This document shows positions 1 to 12,460 of a stretch of DNA of 64,000 nt, piece after piece. A model generated the notes under the pieces. It was not told the DNA's origin, searched no databases, and worked only from the letters and a program-made list of their open reading frames with translations. This DNA comes from Eupeodes corollae (Eukaryota; Arthropoda; Insecta; Diptera; Syrphidae): NCBI RefSeq assembly GCF_945859685.1, contig NC_079149.1:135262153-135326152 (forward strand), written 5' to 3'. Position 1 is the first letter of the stretch; each line of letters opens with the position of its first letter. Both the position numbers and the translations under genes were made by a program.

Positions 1-433
1 GCTGAGCAACTTTATTATTATTATTATTTAATCAATCAAAGTACATTAATATCTCCTGCGAAATCCTTAACATATTAAGAGTAATCATAATACTTCAAGT
101 ATCGGGTCTTTTTAAGGATTGAGAACTTTTAATCATAATACAAGACGGAAATATTTTGTAACAATTGTAAATTAGTAGATAAATCAATATGACTTTCAGC
201 ATACACACAATTTTCCAATTGGCTACGAGTTACATTATTCATCCGATAAACCCGACTTTTCACAACTTTTTTTTAATAAATCTGACCTTGTCAATAGTTG
301 CTTTTATATTGGTCTCAAGTGCTTCAATACCTGCTTCTTTGCAGCCAACGTGTAAACTGCAAGAAACATAAATTTTTGATGGATATGTTAGTGATTTATT
401 AATGGCTTGAAGATTTTTTTCGCTCCATTTAAT
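1..433. other. AT-rich non-coding lead-in
   Basis: A short TTA trinucleotide run lies near 10-28. A 60-codon frame at 189-371 has no recognisable motif and AT-driven composition. I see no gene here. The stretch ends where the 3' end of the retroelement on its right begins. Confidence 0.5.
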
Positions 434-2340
434 AGGTTAGGTTAGGTTATAGTGGCTGTCCAAGCTGGAAACGGACACACTTAGGCCAGTTTATTGGCCC
501 TTTGTAATACCGCATGAATCTTGAGGCTTTCTTCTAAGCTCAATGGAACCAGTTTGAGTCCCTTACAAAAAGTGAGAGGCTGATTATGCTGATATGATTT
601 AGACCGTTTAGATCGTTAAAGATGAATTTTCCTAGGTAATTCTTGCATTTTCGAGCCAGAGCAGGGCGTGTGCAGAGAAGATGAAGAACTTCTTCCTCTT
701 CCTCGTCCATACAGCTTCTGCAAAAGTCATTTGAGAATACGCCTTGTCTCGTGGCATGCTTTCCTACTAGACAGTGTCTGGTTATGACACCTATTATCGA
801 ACTTATATGTGATCTGCTTCGAGAGATCAAGCACCTTGAACGTTTAAAATCTCGTGTTGGTCAGATGTTTTTTGTGACCTGACACGTGGTGAAGTTGTTC
901 CACCTGGTGCCTGCCCTCTTCACAGCGGCTTGCATTAGCAAGAGTTTACAAGTAGCGATTGGTATGCCAGTACGTGCCAAACGTGGTAGGATGGGCTATA
1001 CTGTACCGTTCCTGGCGAGTTCATCTGCCTTACAGTTACCTGGAATGTCTCTATGGCTCGGCACCGAACAAAGGTGAATATTAAACTGTTGTGCCATCTC
1101 CATTAGAGATAGTTGATAGTTATGGACTTTTATAGAGTTTGTAGAAACAGAGTCCAGAGATTTGATAGCGGCCTGGCTTCACGTTTACTTTGAGCCAGGA
1201 CAAGACTTCACACTACACATCTCCACCAAGCCCTTCTTTTGTTTTTGACCCATCTGAATAAAAATGGATTGACTCATCCTCCAATAATGTCCTATCCTCC
1301 CAGAAAGATCTGGGTGGTATTGAAGGATTTCATGTACCACTAGGTTCTAGAGGAGAGAGGATAGAACACCACCTTGTGGTGTCCCTCTATTAACTAATCG
1401 TCTGCCAGAAGAGTTGCCCAGTTTTTAGTTAATTATTCTGCTAGTAAACATTAAATGAACTAACTCTCGAAGCGAACTCTCTACATTAAGAGATGTTAGT
1501 GCAGATGTGTCCACGTTGTTGAAGGCACCTTCGATGTCAGTAAAAGCAATCATAGTGAACTCTTTATGATGGAAGGAATATTACGTACTAAAGTGAGTAA
1601 CTTTGTTTCCACCGATTTACCTTTACAGTAGGCAATTTGAGACGAAGATAGAAGTCTTGTATCAATACTTGCCCTTAAATGGATATCAATCAATCTTTCC
1701 AAGGTCTCAAGAAGGAATGATGAGAGACTTATAGGTCGTTGGTCTTTGGGTTTGACTTGCGAGCATTTACCTGCTTTGGGTATAAAAATAAATTTAACTT
1801 CTCTTCATGCCGAGGGAAAATGAACCGGGTAAAGACAGCTGGTAAAAATTGGCTTAAGGATTGTTGCAATTTTATCAGAAGTCTTTTGTCTTATTCCATC
1901 TGGTCCTTCAGATTTAAATGGTTTGAATCTGTTCAGAGCTCATTGTTGCTTGTCTCTTGTGATCAGACCTCGTGGATATGTTGTATTGGGACTTAAACGT
2001 ATATAACTGTTGCAAGTTTTGGTAAGAGAACTACCAGGAAAATGAGTATCCAATAGTAAGTTCAGCGATTCATTACTTGAATTTGTTCAGGAGCCGTCTG
2101 CATTTTTCAAGCAGCTTGGCATCGATTTAATACTTGAAAGAATTTTCCATAACCTAGAGGCTTCAGAAGTTTTTTCTATCGTGCCACAGAAGGATCGCCA
2201 AGAAGATCGCATAGATTTCCTTAGTGCATTCTTGTAAATTCTTAGGAATTCTTTGTAAAAGTCCAAGTGAGAGGCTAGTCTTGCGGCTTTGGCTCGGTTG
2301 CAGAGTTTTCTGCATTTCCATTTAATAAGAACTTCTCAAA
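434..2340 (-). mobile_element. Degenerate R1/I-type non-LTR retrotransposon (RT, RNase H, Cys-rich tail)
   Basis: Read on the minus strand, the region gives an ordered but frame-broken retroelement polyprotein. It starts near 2340 with linker sequence, then RT blocks: EGPDGIRQKTSDKIA near 1900, YCKGKSVETKLLTLV near 1600-1640, and GTPQGGV at about 1365-1385. Next comes an RNase H domain, with FYSDGSKTKEGLG near 1225-1262 and HRDIPGNCKADELARNG near 1011-1060. A Cys/His tail at 540-830 carries CRSC followed by HLLC. RNase H downstream of RT fits the R1/I/LOA group; the exact clade is not resolved. Motif C (YADD) is missing: sequence jumps from the GTPQGG block almost directly to RNase H, so an internal deletion removed the catalytic aspartates. 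Several stops and frameshifts show it is dead. The 3' end lies at a short GGTTAGGTTAGG run at 435-449, and the 5' end is truncated near 2340. Confidence 0.85.
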
Positions 2341-4390
2341 CTAATTTTTTTTCAAAGTTAATTTCCAAAATTTGGTGCCTATTTTTAGCAGCAAACGATT
2401 CATAATCAATTGCAAAATTTTAGTGGACTGAAACTACATACAAAAACCATCGGAACATCTAATTTAACTCACAAAATACCCTTTATATTGAATTTCGAAA
2501 AAAATAGAGGAAAAATACTCTAAATTACGGTACTATTTCTTAACTATTCAATTAACTAACAACTGTCACCTAGAAACAGTTGGGATATTCACCTTCGTAA
2601 ATTAACCAATTGTGTACAAAAACGATTATTCATGAACGAGATTTATTAATTTGGATAGAAGTTTTATAAGTAAATCAGCTGCTGTCATTGCTTTGGATAT
2701 TTTTTTTATTTCAAAACACAACATTATTTGACAGATTACGTAAGTGGCAGACATCGCAAACTAATCTAGAATCGATCGGGGTTTTTTAAGGTTCCGCACG
2801 GAATATCGTAATTTGACATATTTCTGAACAATTCTAAATCTCAAAGTCACAATAACGTTTGAAAAAGTTTGCACAAATAAATTTAATACTTTTCCACAGC
2901 GAAATCCTTGAACAATTTAATCGAATTTACATAAATCATTTCCCAATTATTATTTGACAGTTCATTAACAAAATGAAAAAACTTATCCTCATGTTTAACT
3001 TTTTTATTGCAATGTCTTCTCAAAGAAATATATGTAAGTCTTTAAATTACCTACAGAAAGACCCTAAAGCAAGTTGTATAAATTATTATTTTTAGAAACC
3101 TTATTGAAATTGGTCTACAAAATAATTACAAATGTATATGAACCCCTCGTCCTTATGCCAACAAGTTCATAATACTTCAACTTTTGAAAAACTAACTCAA
3201 ATACGGGTGAGTTAGTTTCTAGCATTAGGTTTTTTTTTTCGAAATTCGGATTACGAGAACAATGATACTTTTTTTCCATTTTTTCCAAAAAAAAAAATAA
3301 AAACAAAACTTTAAATTTACTCACTGCCACTTGTTGCAAGCTAAATGCGCCCTAATTAAAAAAACAAATCCCTATGCTCTCTCGTTGTTTTTGTTGCTGT
3401 GGATGATGTTATTTTTCAAAGTAGACCAACCACATCAAACATAATCTGTTTGTGTCCCTAATTAGGGAAAACAAAAAGGGGCTCTCCTTCACTTCAAAAA
3501 ATGTTAAAAAAAAGTCGCAAGTACTTGCACAAGAAGGTAAATAAATTAAATTAACCAAAGTGCACTGACAGTAAAAACAAAATAAAAATAAAGAAATAAA
3601 TCCACGTACCTACTTAGTATACTTATACCCAGTGTAAACTAGGTACATCTACGTAACGTATACTACTTATCAGGCTTCCGAGTCTTTTATCTACGTGGGA
3701 CGTATACTACTTTACGTTGAGATATTAACTATGCTATATATCATAACTCATACCAACTAAACCGTGAAAAGGAGTATTCTGCCCCCCCTTATTTGATGTA
3801 TTGCTCTTATGTGTGAACCTAATTCATCCCTAGTTCCTAGAATCTGTCGCTGTTCCATATGCATTTGCAATGGTTATGAAAATGAATCCTTACAGAAAGA
3901 AATGCCTCCCTTCTCGTATCACAGACAAAACAACGTAACTTGTTGTGGAAAAAAGAGGAGCAGCATATTATTTAAAATAAAACATCGTATCTTAATAAAT
4001 TTTATAATTTAGTTTTACATAAAAGTACATGTGCATACGGTTGCCGTTGTCTGTACGTCTACGAGTGCAAGTATATTTTTATGTACGTATGTACATATAA
4101 CGGTATCTTAAAAATAGATTATGTCACGTTTATAATAATTTGGTTTTCGATATCATTTATTTTTTGCTGTTCTTGTTGTTGGTTTTGTTATGGTTGCTGT
4201 TTTTGCTTAACCTCACTTTATCTATCGTTTTCACTGTAATGAAATCGTGCTCCTTTGCGTCCTTTTTAAATTAAGTCGCGTTCTGGTTCGTTCCCCATTC
4301 CAACCAATCGAGCTAAAGTACATTCTATGTCACTGGATTTAAGTTAAGTTCTAGTTATAAAGCTCATTGTTTTAATTGAGGTTCGAAGTT
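2341..4390. other. AT-rich non-coding stretch
   Basis: No gene or known element recognised. Homopolymer A/T runs lie at 3231-3300. A 13-bp direct repeat, ACGTATACTACTT, occurs at 3656-3668 and 3700-3712, 44 bp apart. Reading frames at 3115-3339 (minus) and 3809-4012 (plus) look like chance frames. Confidence 0.5.
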
Positions 4391-4404
4391 TCTTTACTTG
4401 TTAA

Positions 4405-5320
4405 CAATTGTCAAATTTAACAGTTTTGACAGATCTGTCAGTGCTATGACAATAGCTGTCAATGAGCTGACAGTAGCCGAATAGCACAAGGTTGTATTGA
4501 TTTGTTTCCAATTTTTGCTAACACTAGAAGAAACTGTCAATTGGGCAGGTTCTGATGACATAAGTGACTTGAAGGTAAGACAAGTATTTAGTATCTGATT
4601 AGCGTGCTGCCAAAAAACTGACTTATAACTGTAAGACAAAATTGAGAAGTTAACTGGAAAATAAGTCAAGAAAAATCTTTCTTAGAATCGAGTCAAGTCT
4701 ATACTTATGTAAGTCAAAATCACAGCTGATCATGTTAAGGAATTCAAATAAAAGCAGAACTTTATTATTCTGTCATTTATATGTTGTATGCAGAATTCCA
4801 TTTAATGTTCTGTGTCAAAAGGTTTTTTGTCAAATTTTAAAAGAAATACAATACAAAATATAACTTTAAGGATAATATTTTTAGTACTTTTGGTAACGAT
4901 CAACTACTGTAAAGTCCAAAGTTCGAATTTTTTGACAATTGAAAATAAATTTATTGGCTTGGTCTAAATTTAACTCCCAACTTTTGTCATAAACCTGCTC
5001 AATAGCTGTCAATGAGCCGAAAATAGCCAAATGTCTATCAATTAAATATTACTTATCCACACGATTTTTTTCTACTCGAAGATTTCTTATAAATATATGA
5101 CAGTTAAGAATCGTTTAGCAATAAATTATCAGTTATCTTAAAGAATGACATTTTACAATTTCAAACGTCACATATCTTCTGAAAATGGCTGACAATTACG
5201 TTTCTAGAAAGATTTGCACGCAAAATTGTTAGTTCACACGATTATAAGACATTTGGGACAGTGTTTTACTGACAGATCTAGACAATATTTTATGATCTGG
5301 TAACAATTAAGAAGTGACAT
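4405..5320. promoter_or_regulatory. Homotypic TGACA/TGTCA cluster, candidate regulatory block
   Basis: I count 19 copies of TGACA or its complement TGTCA between 4409 and 5319. About two would be expected from the local base composition on both strands. Several are the longer TGACAG/CTGTCA form (for example 4427, 4435, 4468, 4770, 5006, 5098, 5270). The site at 4428-4439 is a perfect 12-bp palindrome, GACAGATCTGTC. TGACA(G) is the core bound by TALE homeodomain proteins such as Homothorax/Meis and TGIF; this is family knowledge, and binding here is inference. A 17-bp motif is repeated exactly at 4451-4467 and 5001-5017, so part of the density may come from an old duplication. A 91-codon minus-strand frame at 4394-4669 overlaps the block and resembles no known protein. 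Confidence 0.35.
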
Positions 5321-5349
5321 TTGAAAAATAGACTTAAAGGGGATTTTGT

Positions 5350-6426
5350 TTTAATGGAATTTTACAAAATAAATTGATGTTACAAAGATGATACTATTTA
5401 TTTTAAAATGGCGGCTGTGCAGCATTGTTGCGATGACGTCTCCTTATTTTAAGGGTAAGGCTAGACTTAAAACTCCTGCAATCATAATGATGCAATGAAT
5501 TATTTTTGATAATATAAAATAGCAGCTACAAAAGCATGTAGAAGTTTTTCCATACATGTATATGTGAATTGTTTCGCCCTAATTCCAATTTTAAAGTTGA
5601 ATAGATTATTTTTTGAAATATTAAGTACACAAATAATCCCTTGCACTTTCAAAGACAATATTTTTTTCAAAATATGTTCAATATTAATAAGAAGTTGGTT
5701 ACAAATTGTATGAGTTATGAGTTAAAAAGTACAATTATTAACGGATTTGAAGTTTTGAGTATAAGAAAATCGTGAACAATTTTACAAAACCATTAATATT
5801 TAAATTCGAAAACCAAATTTTTGGAGTTCTTTTCTTTTTGAGGTGAAATTGAAATTGAAGGCGGGGGAATAGAAAGAAAGTGGAACGATTATGTTCCGAA
5901 TTATGAAATCATAAGGGACTGGCTTTCATCATTGAAACCAATCATTCGTATTATTTTACTGGTTGGTTAAAGGTATCATTTAAAGTTGCTCTCAATGAAC
6001 AAAAATGTCCTCATCGGAATCAAGGACTTCCTGATTTAAATGAAGTATTTGAGGGAAGAGTTAATCATTGAAAGTAAAACTGACAGCTCCTAAACTGAAA
6101 CGCTTTTAGTTGAACGATTTTCTTTCGAAATATGAACTGAAAAATTAGTTCTTCATTTAAGAATATTTTATCATTGAAAAATTCAAAATTAATTTGAAGA
6201 AAAGTTTTGGGTTAAAACAATTTTGTTTTAGTTAGACAAAATCTACAACTCATTAGCTTCATTTTGACATCAATCATTTTGTTTACTCTTTTAATTGCTC
6301 TGAAATCTCGAACCAAAATTTTCAATGATAGCTAAAACTGGCTCTTTACGATCACCAATGATTTCACTTAAATTCAAATCACAAAATACGAGCTCTAAAC
6401 TTCAGAAATAACCTAAGTCTTTTCGA
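5350..6426. other. Non-coding, no recognised element
   Basis: AT-rich sequence with short A/T runs. I found no reading frame with protein-family motifs, no inverted ends and no RNA gene. Confidence 0.5.
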
Positions 6427-6523
6427 GTTTCTGACATTTCGAATAAATAGGTCGGTTCAACAGATTTAGGTTTGTTTGTTTTGTTTTTTATTCCCAAAAT
6501 GTCACTTCTTAGACTTGTTCAGG
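6427..6523 (+). repeat. Dispersed ~95-bp repeat, copy A
   Basis: This is one of seven copies of a short dispersed repeat. The order is a GTTTCTGACATTTC-like block, about 25 variable bases, ATTTAGGTTTGTTTGTTT, then AATGTCACTTCTTAGAC and TTGTTCAGG. It carries no coding potential. Other copies are at 16998, 25922, 32117, 41925, 43150 and 56306. The family is not recognised; an old MITE fragment is the simplest explanation. Confidence 0.6.
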
Positions 6524-6565
6524 TTTATAGTAAATCAAAATACCTATTTTTCTTTTTAGAAGTAG

Positions 6566-6619
6566 TCACTAAATCAATAGATGTTCAAATGGTAGACATG
6601 TGCATTCACTAAATCAATA
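6566..6619. mobile_element. Micro-insertion with 14-bp target-site duplication
   Basis: TCACTAAATCAATA occurs at 6566-6579 and again at 6606-6619, enclosing a 26-bp insert (6580-6605). Twenty-five consecutive bases at 6584-6608, including GGTAGACATGTGCATTCA, are identical to 47135-47159 in the leader of the LINE there. The structure looks like a target-primed insertion reduced to a remnant of element leader sequence. Confidence 0.55.
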
Positions 6620-9600
6620 AGCCCTCAACAAAAGGTTATTTAAAAATGTTGCCTAGAGCCTTTAAATTCAGAATATAGGTTAGGTAGATTGTGCCAACAA
6701 AAAGAAAAGCTTCAACTTCAATCAAATGACGTAGAGTGTATTAAAATTTTTCCAGTTCCAATTCAAGGACGCGCATTTTCTAAGGATCCTTGCTGTGGTC
6801 TTCACTTCATCGTCATCGTTGTAAAGTCATAAAAGATTATTATTTTCATATAATTTTTGTCGTGTTGCACGCTGCTGGTGCTGCATCAATGTTCCAGTGT
6901 TCAGCACTGTGCCTCTGAGATGAAGATGATGTTATCTACCGTCTGATAGGGGTCAACGATTGTCGTTAGCATAAAGTTTATTTTTATTCCAATCCCTTTG
7001 CTTCGCTTCGCTTCTCTTCCCTTTGCTTTCTTTTCAGTCCATCTATGACGACAACGAGAACGACAACGCCTTCAACGTTTCACATATGTACCTTCTATAA
7101 AATGTATGTTGTTGAAGAGAACGGGGTTAAAAAATTAAAAATGCAAGGACAAGAGCATTTGAGAAGGAAATGGGACACAAAAAGCGTTTTAACATGTTTT
7201 TGTTCAAGTTTTTTAACTCAGTTTTCTTCTTGGGTTTTTATTTTTTGAATATTTTCTTTTAATACAAATTGAGTGCTGTTGGGATTTGGGTTTGAGTTTG
7301 AGTTTGGGTATGATGATGTCCTTGATCTGTGTACTGTACACGCGATGGGTCCGGTCTGTTGTTGGGATGTTACCCGGTCCTAGCTCTGGCTCATCTGCTT
7401 CTATCTTTACAAAAGAAAGAAAACAGAATAGAACTTTCGTTCGTTTCGTTGATGGACAAATGAGTTCCTATTAGCAGCACACCTGAAATCACCTCTCTTC
7501 TCTATATCTCTAGGTGATGTGACGTAGTCGTTGTTGTAGTCGTCGTCGTTGTCGAGGACGTGGACTTCCTTGAACTAAATTGTTCCCAAGTCGACAATTC
7601 ATTCTTATGTTGAGGTGGTAGCAGTTGTTGTAGAATGTAGATAGGTGTATCTATCTAATTCTGAGTGTGACACAAAACTGCTACTTTTTGAATAGAAATG
7701 CGCTCAGGTTCCTTTTCTTTCTTTAAAGGACCTTAGTGATGTGGGCTTGGGCTCTGATGATGCTAGTCCTGAGAAATTTGTCACAAGTTACCTTGTGAAC
7801 GAAAACGGTGAACCCCATTCACAATTGTCTGGTGTGTTACCGTTTTCAGTAATTATGGGGTGGTAACTCGCACTTTGCAGAATCTTTACATCTCAGAAAA
7901 TAAAAATATTTAAAAAAGCAAGGCAAAGAAAAAATAAGCCTAAGAGATGAATAATTATAAGAGGACTTTATAAGTTGGTTCTTTTCGACTTTCGTTCTTT
8001 CTTTTTGGCTATATATTGGTGTTTTTCACATATTTTTCTAGCATCATCACTCATCTGATTTTCCAAAGTGGGTGAAACGTTTGAGAAAAAAACTTTTTTA
8101 TTTAGTTTGACTAGAAAGTTTCCTTTTTATCCTCTGAGTCACTGTACTTATATTCCTATGTATAGATAGAAGGATACCTTCCAAAGTGAAAACTTTCAAT
8201 TGGATAAAGAAGAATTTAACCCCACAATTCACCGAGAAAACACATCAGATAAATGCGAAGTGAACGGAATGGAAAAGTCATCAGCATCTTCCCTTATGAA
8301 ATTAACATTTTAATATTTAATTAGGCAAAAGCTCTGCGCGCGAACAACGGACAAAAGTTGAACGACGAACGTGAGCGTCTTAAGTTTTTGTGCAAATATG
8401 CGCTGCAAATTGGATTTAAGGACTTTTTATTATATATATATTGGCTATAGCTAGGTTATATGCATATAGGTAGTAAAAGCCATCAAGATAGGTCATATAG
8501 GTAAGAGGATTTCTTTTTTTTCATATCATTTAGTCTCTGATATGTCCTGACTTTTGACATTACTATATGCAAGATGTATTCGACTTCGGATACATTAGTT
8601 TTATTATTGAGTCAACTTATTTGAGGACGGACAAGACGACCGACGAGACAACCGACGACGAGGGAAGTTTAATAATTGAAGGGATGGTATTGAATTGATT
8701 TCTAGTATGACCTTAAAGCTTTGACAACTTAAGATTCTGATTTATGAAGTGAACGTGAAAGAGTTAAGGAATTATTTTTTGGAAAAAATATGTGCTGCAG
8801 AGATAAAATAATGTGTTGACATAAAACATGAAAAATGTTTATTTTTTGTTTGTATTTTTAAGAGCTGTTAACGTATTGGAATCATTAAACTGATTTGAAT
8901 AATCTAGACTGAAATATTCATATGTATGTATGGTTTTGAAGCTTGCCTTTAAGAATCATAACATAATTTAATTTAATAGAACATTTTTGCAGCGAAAACT
9001 AGCCATGTATTAAAGTACGTAAATTTATATGTTTTTTTGTTAACCAAATTTATGTCTAGACGTGCAAACGTGTTTTCGTTTCATGAGATTGGTCAATATA
9101 TTAAGTAAGTGAGAATTTATTAAATTAATATTTATCTCGAATTAAAAGTTTAACTAGGGCAGTTATTACAAAAGAGTAAAACTTGAATTGGATTTGACAT
9201 TCGCATGGTTCCTAAAATATATAGTTTATTAAGAATAAATTATATATGTATGTACTTAATATACAGTTTAGCAATTTTTATTTGACATAGATATGTAAAT
9301 CTTACTGTCACTTTTGGTTTTTTGAAAACTAAACTTTTATTGAGACTAAGTTTGGTTTTGAAGGCGTTTAATGGACTTCCAAACTTCTTTCAAATACATA
9401 TTTATGCAAAATACAACATAAATGACGTTCAGTTATAGTTAACATTTTTGTAATTATAGGACTGATTAAATCTTAAAGAATTAATTGTTTAAGTTTTCTA
9501 CTGTCGGATGTGGTGATAAATTATAAAAATATTAATATAATTTGCTTTTTATTTTGTTCGCCAAAAATATTTGTCGCTTTAAATAAACATAGGATTCTTT

Positions 9601-11059
9601 TTGTTTTGTTAAAATTGGACTTATGGATACCTCTGTGAAAATAAGAATTTAAGAATATATTCTTCAATTTGGGGAATATTTATTATTTTGTTTCTATGTT
9701 TTTTTCAATTCAAGCCAAATTCTGTATTTTATCTCTTAGAAATAAATTGTAACGTAAAATAGAATGTGGATACTTCAAAAGTAAGAAAAAGTAAGTACAG
9801 AATATTCTGGCTATCCAAGAAGCTCAATTTCTCTTGGCTCAGAGAAAACCTGATATCGACCACCGATACACGTACATACTTCTCAATTTCTTAAGCTGTC
9901 AAAAAATCATGGGACTCTGGCTCAATAAACTCAATAACAGTCGAAAATCGCTGATCATCTCTTGAGGAGATGGTGGTGCAGTGAATCCAGTTTCAAAAGA
10001 ATTACATCAATAAATTTAAAATTTCTTTGGACAAAGTCGATTTTTGATTTTTTTAAAGTGTCTTTCGTTGGAAAGCAAAGGGTCTGAAGTCAACAATAGT
10101 CTGTTTAACAAATCGGTGTTTGTTGGCGTCCTTGATATTTTTCTTGTGTTATTTTGCTTGTATTTGGACTGTCTACTGCTTCCATCAAAGCCTCCTTTGC
10201 CGATTAGAGTAAGATGACCTAAATCTAGAATTTATTTAGCCACAATGAAACTATATTTTTAAAAAGACGAACACGAAATTATTCTACCTCATGAGGTTTT
10301 ATTCAGACGAGTGATACTATTATATTGGCAACGGAAATTATCGGTTGCAACAAACACGAAACACTTTTTTATTAACACAGCTAAAAAATGAAGGGACAAG
10401 GTTTACAACATATTACAAAAATTTGTTTTTTAATTTTTTTATTACCGAAATCATTCTCCAAATTTTCCAAAATTTATCGTTGGGATTCTACGATGCATTC
10501 AGCTGTATGATTAAGAAGCCTTTGAAGAGAAACTTTACCTAATGAATCCGATATTTTTATCGTTTGAAGTGCTGGGTAACATTTTTGTTAGGCTTTAGGA
10601 ACTTGTACATAGCTTGGAAAAACATTGACTTCAGTTTTTTGGTTAACCAAGTTTCTGAAAATTTGGTATTGATGTTTTGACAATTTTGCCTCAACCAAAA
10701 GCTTCAAAGAAATTTTTTAAGGCACAAGCGATAATAGATATCATATTGTTGAATCTAAAAAAAGTGGAAATCAGTGTTTTATTGCGGGTCCAAATTTTTA
10801 GATTTGCGGCAATCTGCGCTCAAGAAGTCATATATATTCTGAAAGAAGGAAAATAGCACTAAATTTTGATGCATGACCGACATTTGATGGTTTTTTTATT
10901 CAGAAAAACACACAAAATAAGAAAGAAAGACGCGACTGAGAGCCAAAAACTGATTATTAATGAGAAATCTTACTGTCACTTAACTGTCCCGTTCTCATAT
11001 ATAAATTCTGCGTTAAAAATAAACAATTTGATTAACCTTTAAATTTTGACTCTTGACCT
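6620..11059. other. Long non-coding stretch
   Basis: No gene recognised in about 4.4 kb. It contains GTC/GTT-rich low-complexity sequence near 7520-7560 and a TA run near 8430-8442. Open frames at 7045-7248, 7286-7474 and 10345-10542 show no domain, no conserved residues and composition that follows simple sequence. Confidence 0.5.
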
Positions 11060-11580
11060 ATGGGAGGAACCACAGTGCGGTGCTGATTTTGGATAGGATA
11101 AGGGTTGAGGTGTAGTTCAAAACTCATCTTGTTTGCGTATCACATATTCCAAGGAATTGCAAAGCCGACGAACTTGCAAAAAATGGACCAATTTTAACTT
11201 TTATAGGCAACAAATCCAACATCGGTATAACGCTAGCTAATTTTAAAGTTATGCTTAAGCATAGGTTTGTTTTACACCTAATGGGTAGGCAAGCTTTTCG
11301 ACTTGGCGATCCAGCAAACAAGTTTTACTGAAGCTGCATGGATAGAGAAGTAGAAGAGATAGTGTCTCACTATCTATGTTCATGTCTTGCCCTGCCAAAA
11401 AGACCTTGGAGACTTTTACTTTAATGATCTAAGAAATTCCAACATCTATTGTCAGAAATGCTTTATAGCGAGCTCTAACAAGTTCAATGGGTAAGGTTGA
11501 TCTTAAGATCCACGTGGACCAACTATTGGGCTAACTGTGTTTGTTTTCTCGTCAACAACCACTTTAGGCAAACCTAATCT
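11060..11580 (+). mobile_element. 3' fragment of an R1/I-type non-LTR retrotransposon
   Basis: The plus strand encodes the end of RNase H, CVSHIPRNCKADELAKNG at about 11133-11190, then a tail ending near 11390 with CMDREVEEIVSHYLCSC. After a frameshift come FNDLRNSN and a stop near 11490. The order and residues match the element at 434-2340 (HRDIPGNCKADELARNG and CMDEEEEEVLHLLC), so the two belong to the same or a sister family but lie in opposite orientation. The 3' untranslated part also corresponds (CCAACTATTGGGCTAACTG here against a similar block near 480-520), ending in AACCTAAT. RT is absent, so the copy is 5'-truncated. A stop in the FY-SCMD segment shows decay. Confidence 0.75.
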
Positions 11581-11639
11581 ACTATCATTATTTTTTTAAA
11601 GATACATGATTCAGAACCAATTTTAACCAATTTATTGCT

Positions 11640-12460
11640 TTGCATTGCAAGTTAATGATATCAGTTCGATTTGTCAATTTATTGACGTTTCAAGGTCATA
11701 GAATACATGTGTACAGGAAGTACTTTCAAAAAATTTTATTGTGGTTTTTTAAATAAAAAGTTGAAAATTTAGTTTATCCCAAATATTTTACGAATAAAAA
11801 ATCATTAATGAACATTGTGACGTGATACCAAATAGAGTAAGATCTAAATAAAACTAACCATAAATAAGTAAAAAAGCTAACAGAACCATGTTTTGACTTC
11901 TAGGAAATATTTTATTAAAAAAAACAAATCGTCAGATTTTATTACAAAAATAAAAATCTAAAACAAATTCCTGCCATAAAATGGTAAGAACTGATTTTTT
12001 GAATCAAATATCTTGAGAAAAGAAAATTATTTTTACTTAAAACTTAATTCATCCTACATAAGATAATGCTAACAGTTGGCAAAAAAATATCTAACTGAAA
12101 TTTATCTTCTGCAAAGACTTAAAACCTACGAAAAACTACTTGAAATTGGTAAAATTTGATTTTAAATTCAAATATCTTCAGAAGAATGAAAGTTATTGAC
12201 TTCAAATATTTCATCTTGTACAAAATACTGTTTTAAGCATTTTAATTAAATTTGTTAAGAAATTCAAGTGACAGTATTTTTTACATATATTAAAGTGCTA
12301 CCAAAAATATTACTTAACTAATTTAACACCTTGAAGATCACGACAGAAAACAATTTTCGATTGTATATTTTTTTAAGTACCTTAAATCGCAATTATCAGT
12401 ATTTGCAAGTTTTTAAGATTATCAAATATAAATTTTTCTACCACTTTTAGCAGATGTCCA
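11640..12460 (+). repeat. Dispersed GTCCCTAGAG-family repeat, diverged copy
   Basis: TTCGATTTGTCAATTTATTG followed by ACGTTTCAAGGTCATAGA aligns with the heads of the copies at 35.9 and 58.35 kb. Downstream, the ACGTGATACCAAAT block near 11820 also matches. Two tandem units containing GGTAAGAACTGATTTTTTGA (near 11983) and GGTAAAATTTGATTTTAAAT (near 12148) correspond to the ~174-bp array of the 58-kb copy, here with a ~165-bp period. No coding capacity. Confidence 0.6.

Noticed and set aside
435..449. GGTTAGGTTAGGTTA as an insect telomere (TTAGG)n repeat
   Set aside because: Only about three units, located at the 3' end of a retroelement, and higher Diptera lack TTAGG telomeres.
4394..4669. 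91-codon minus-strand protein over the TGACA cluster
   Set aside because: Ser/Thr/Leu composition reflects the TGACA repeats; no motif, no splice or promoter context.
11124..11321. 65-codon minus-strand frame
   Set aside because: It is the antisense shadow of the RNase H region encoded on the plus strand.
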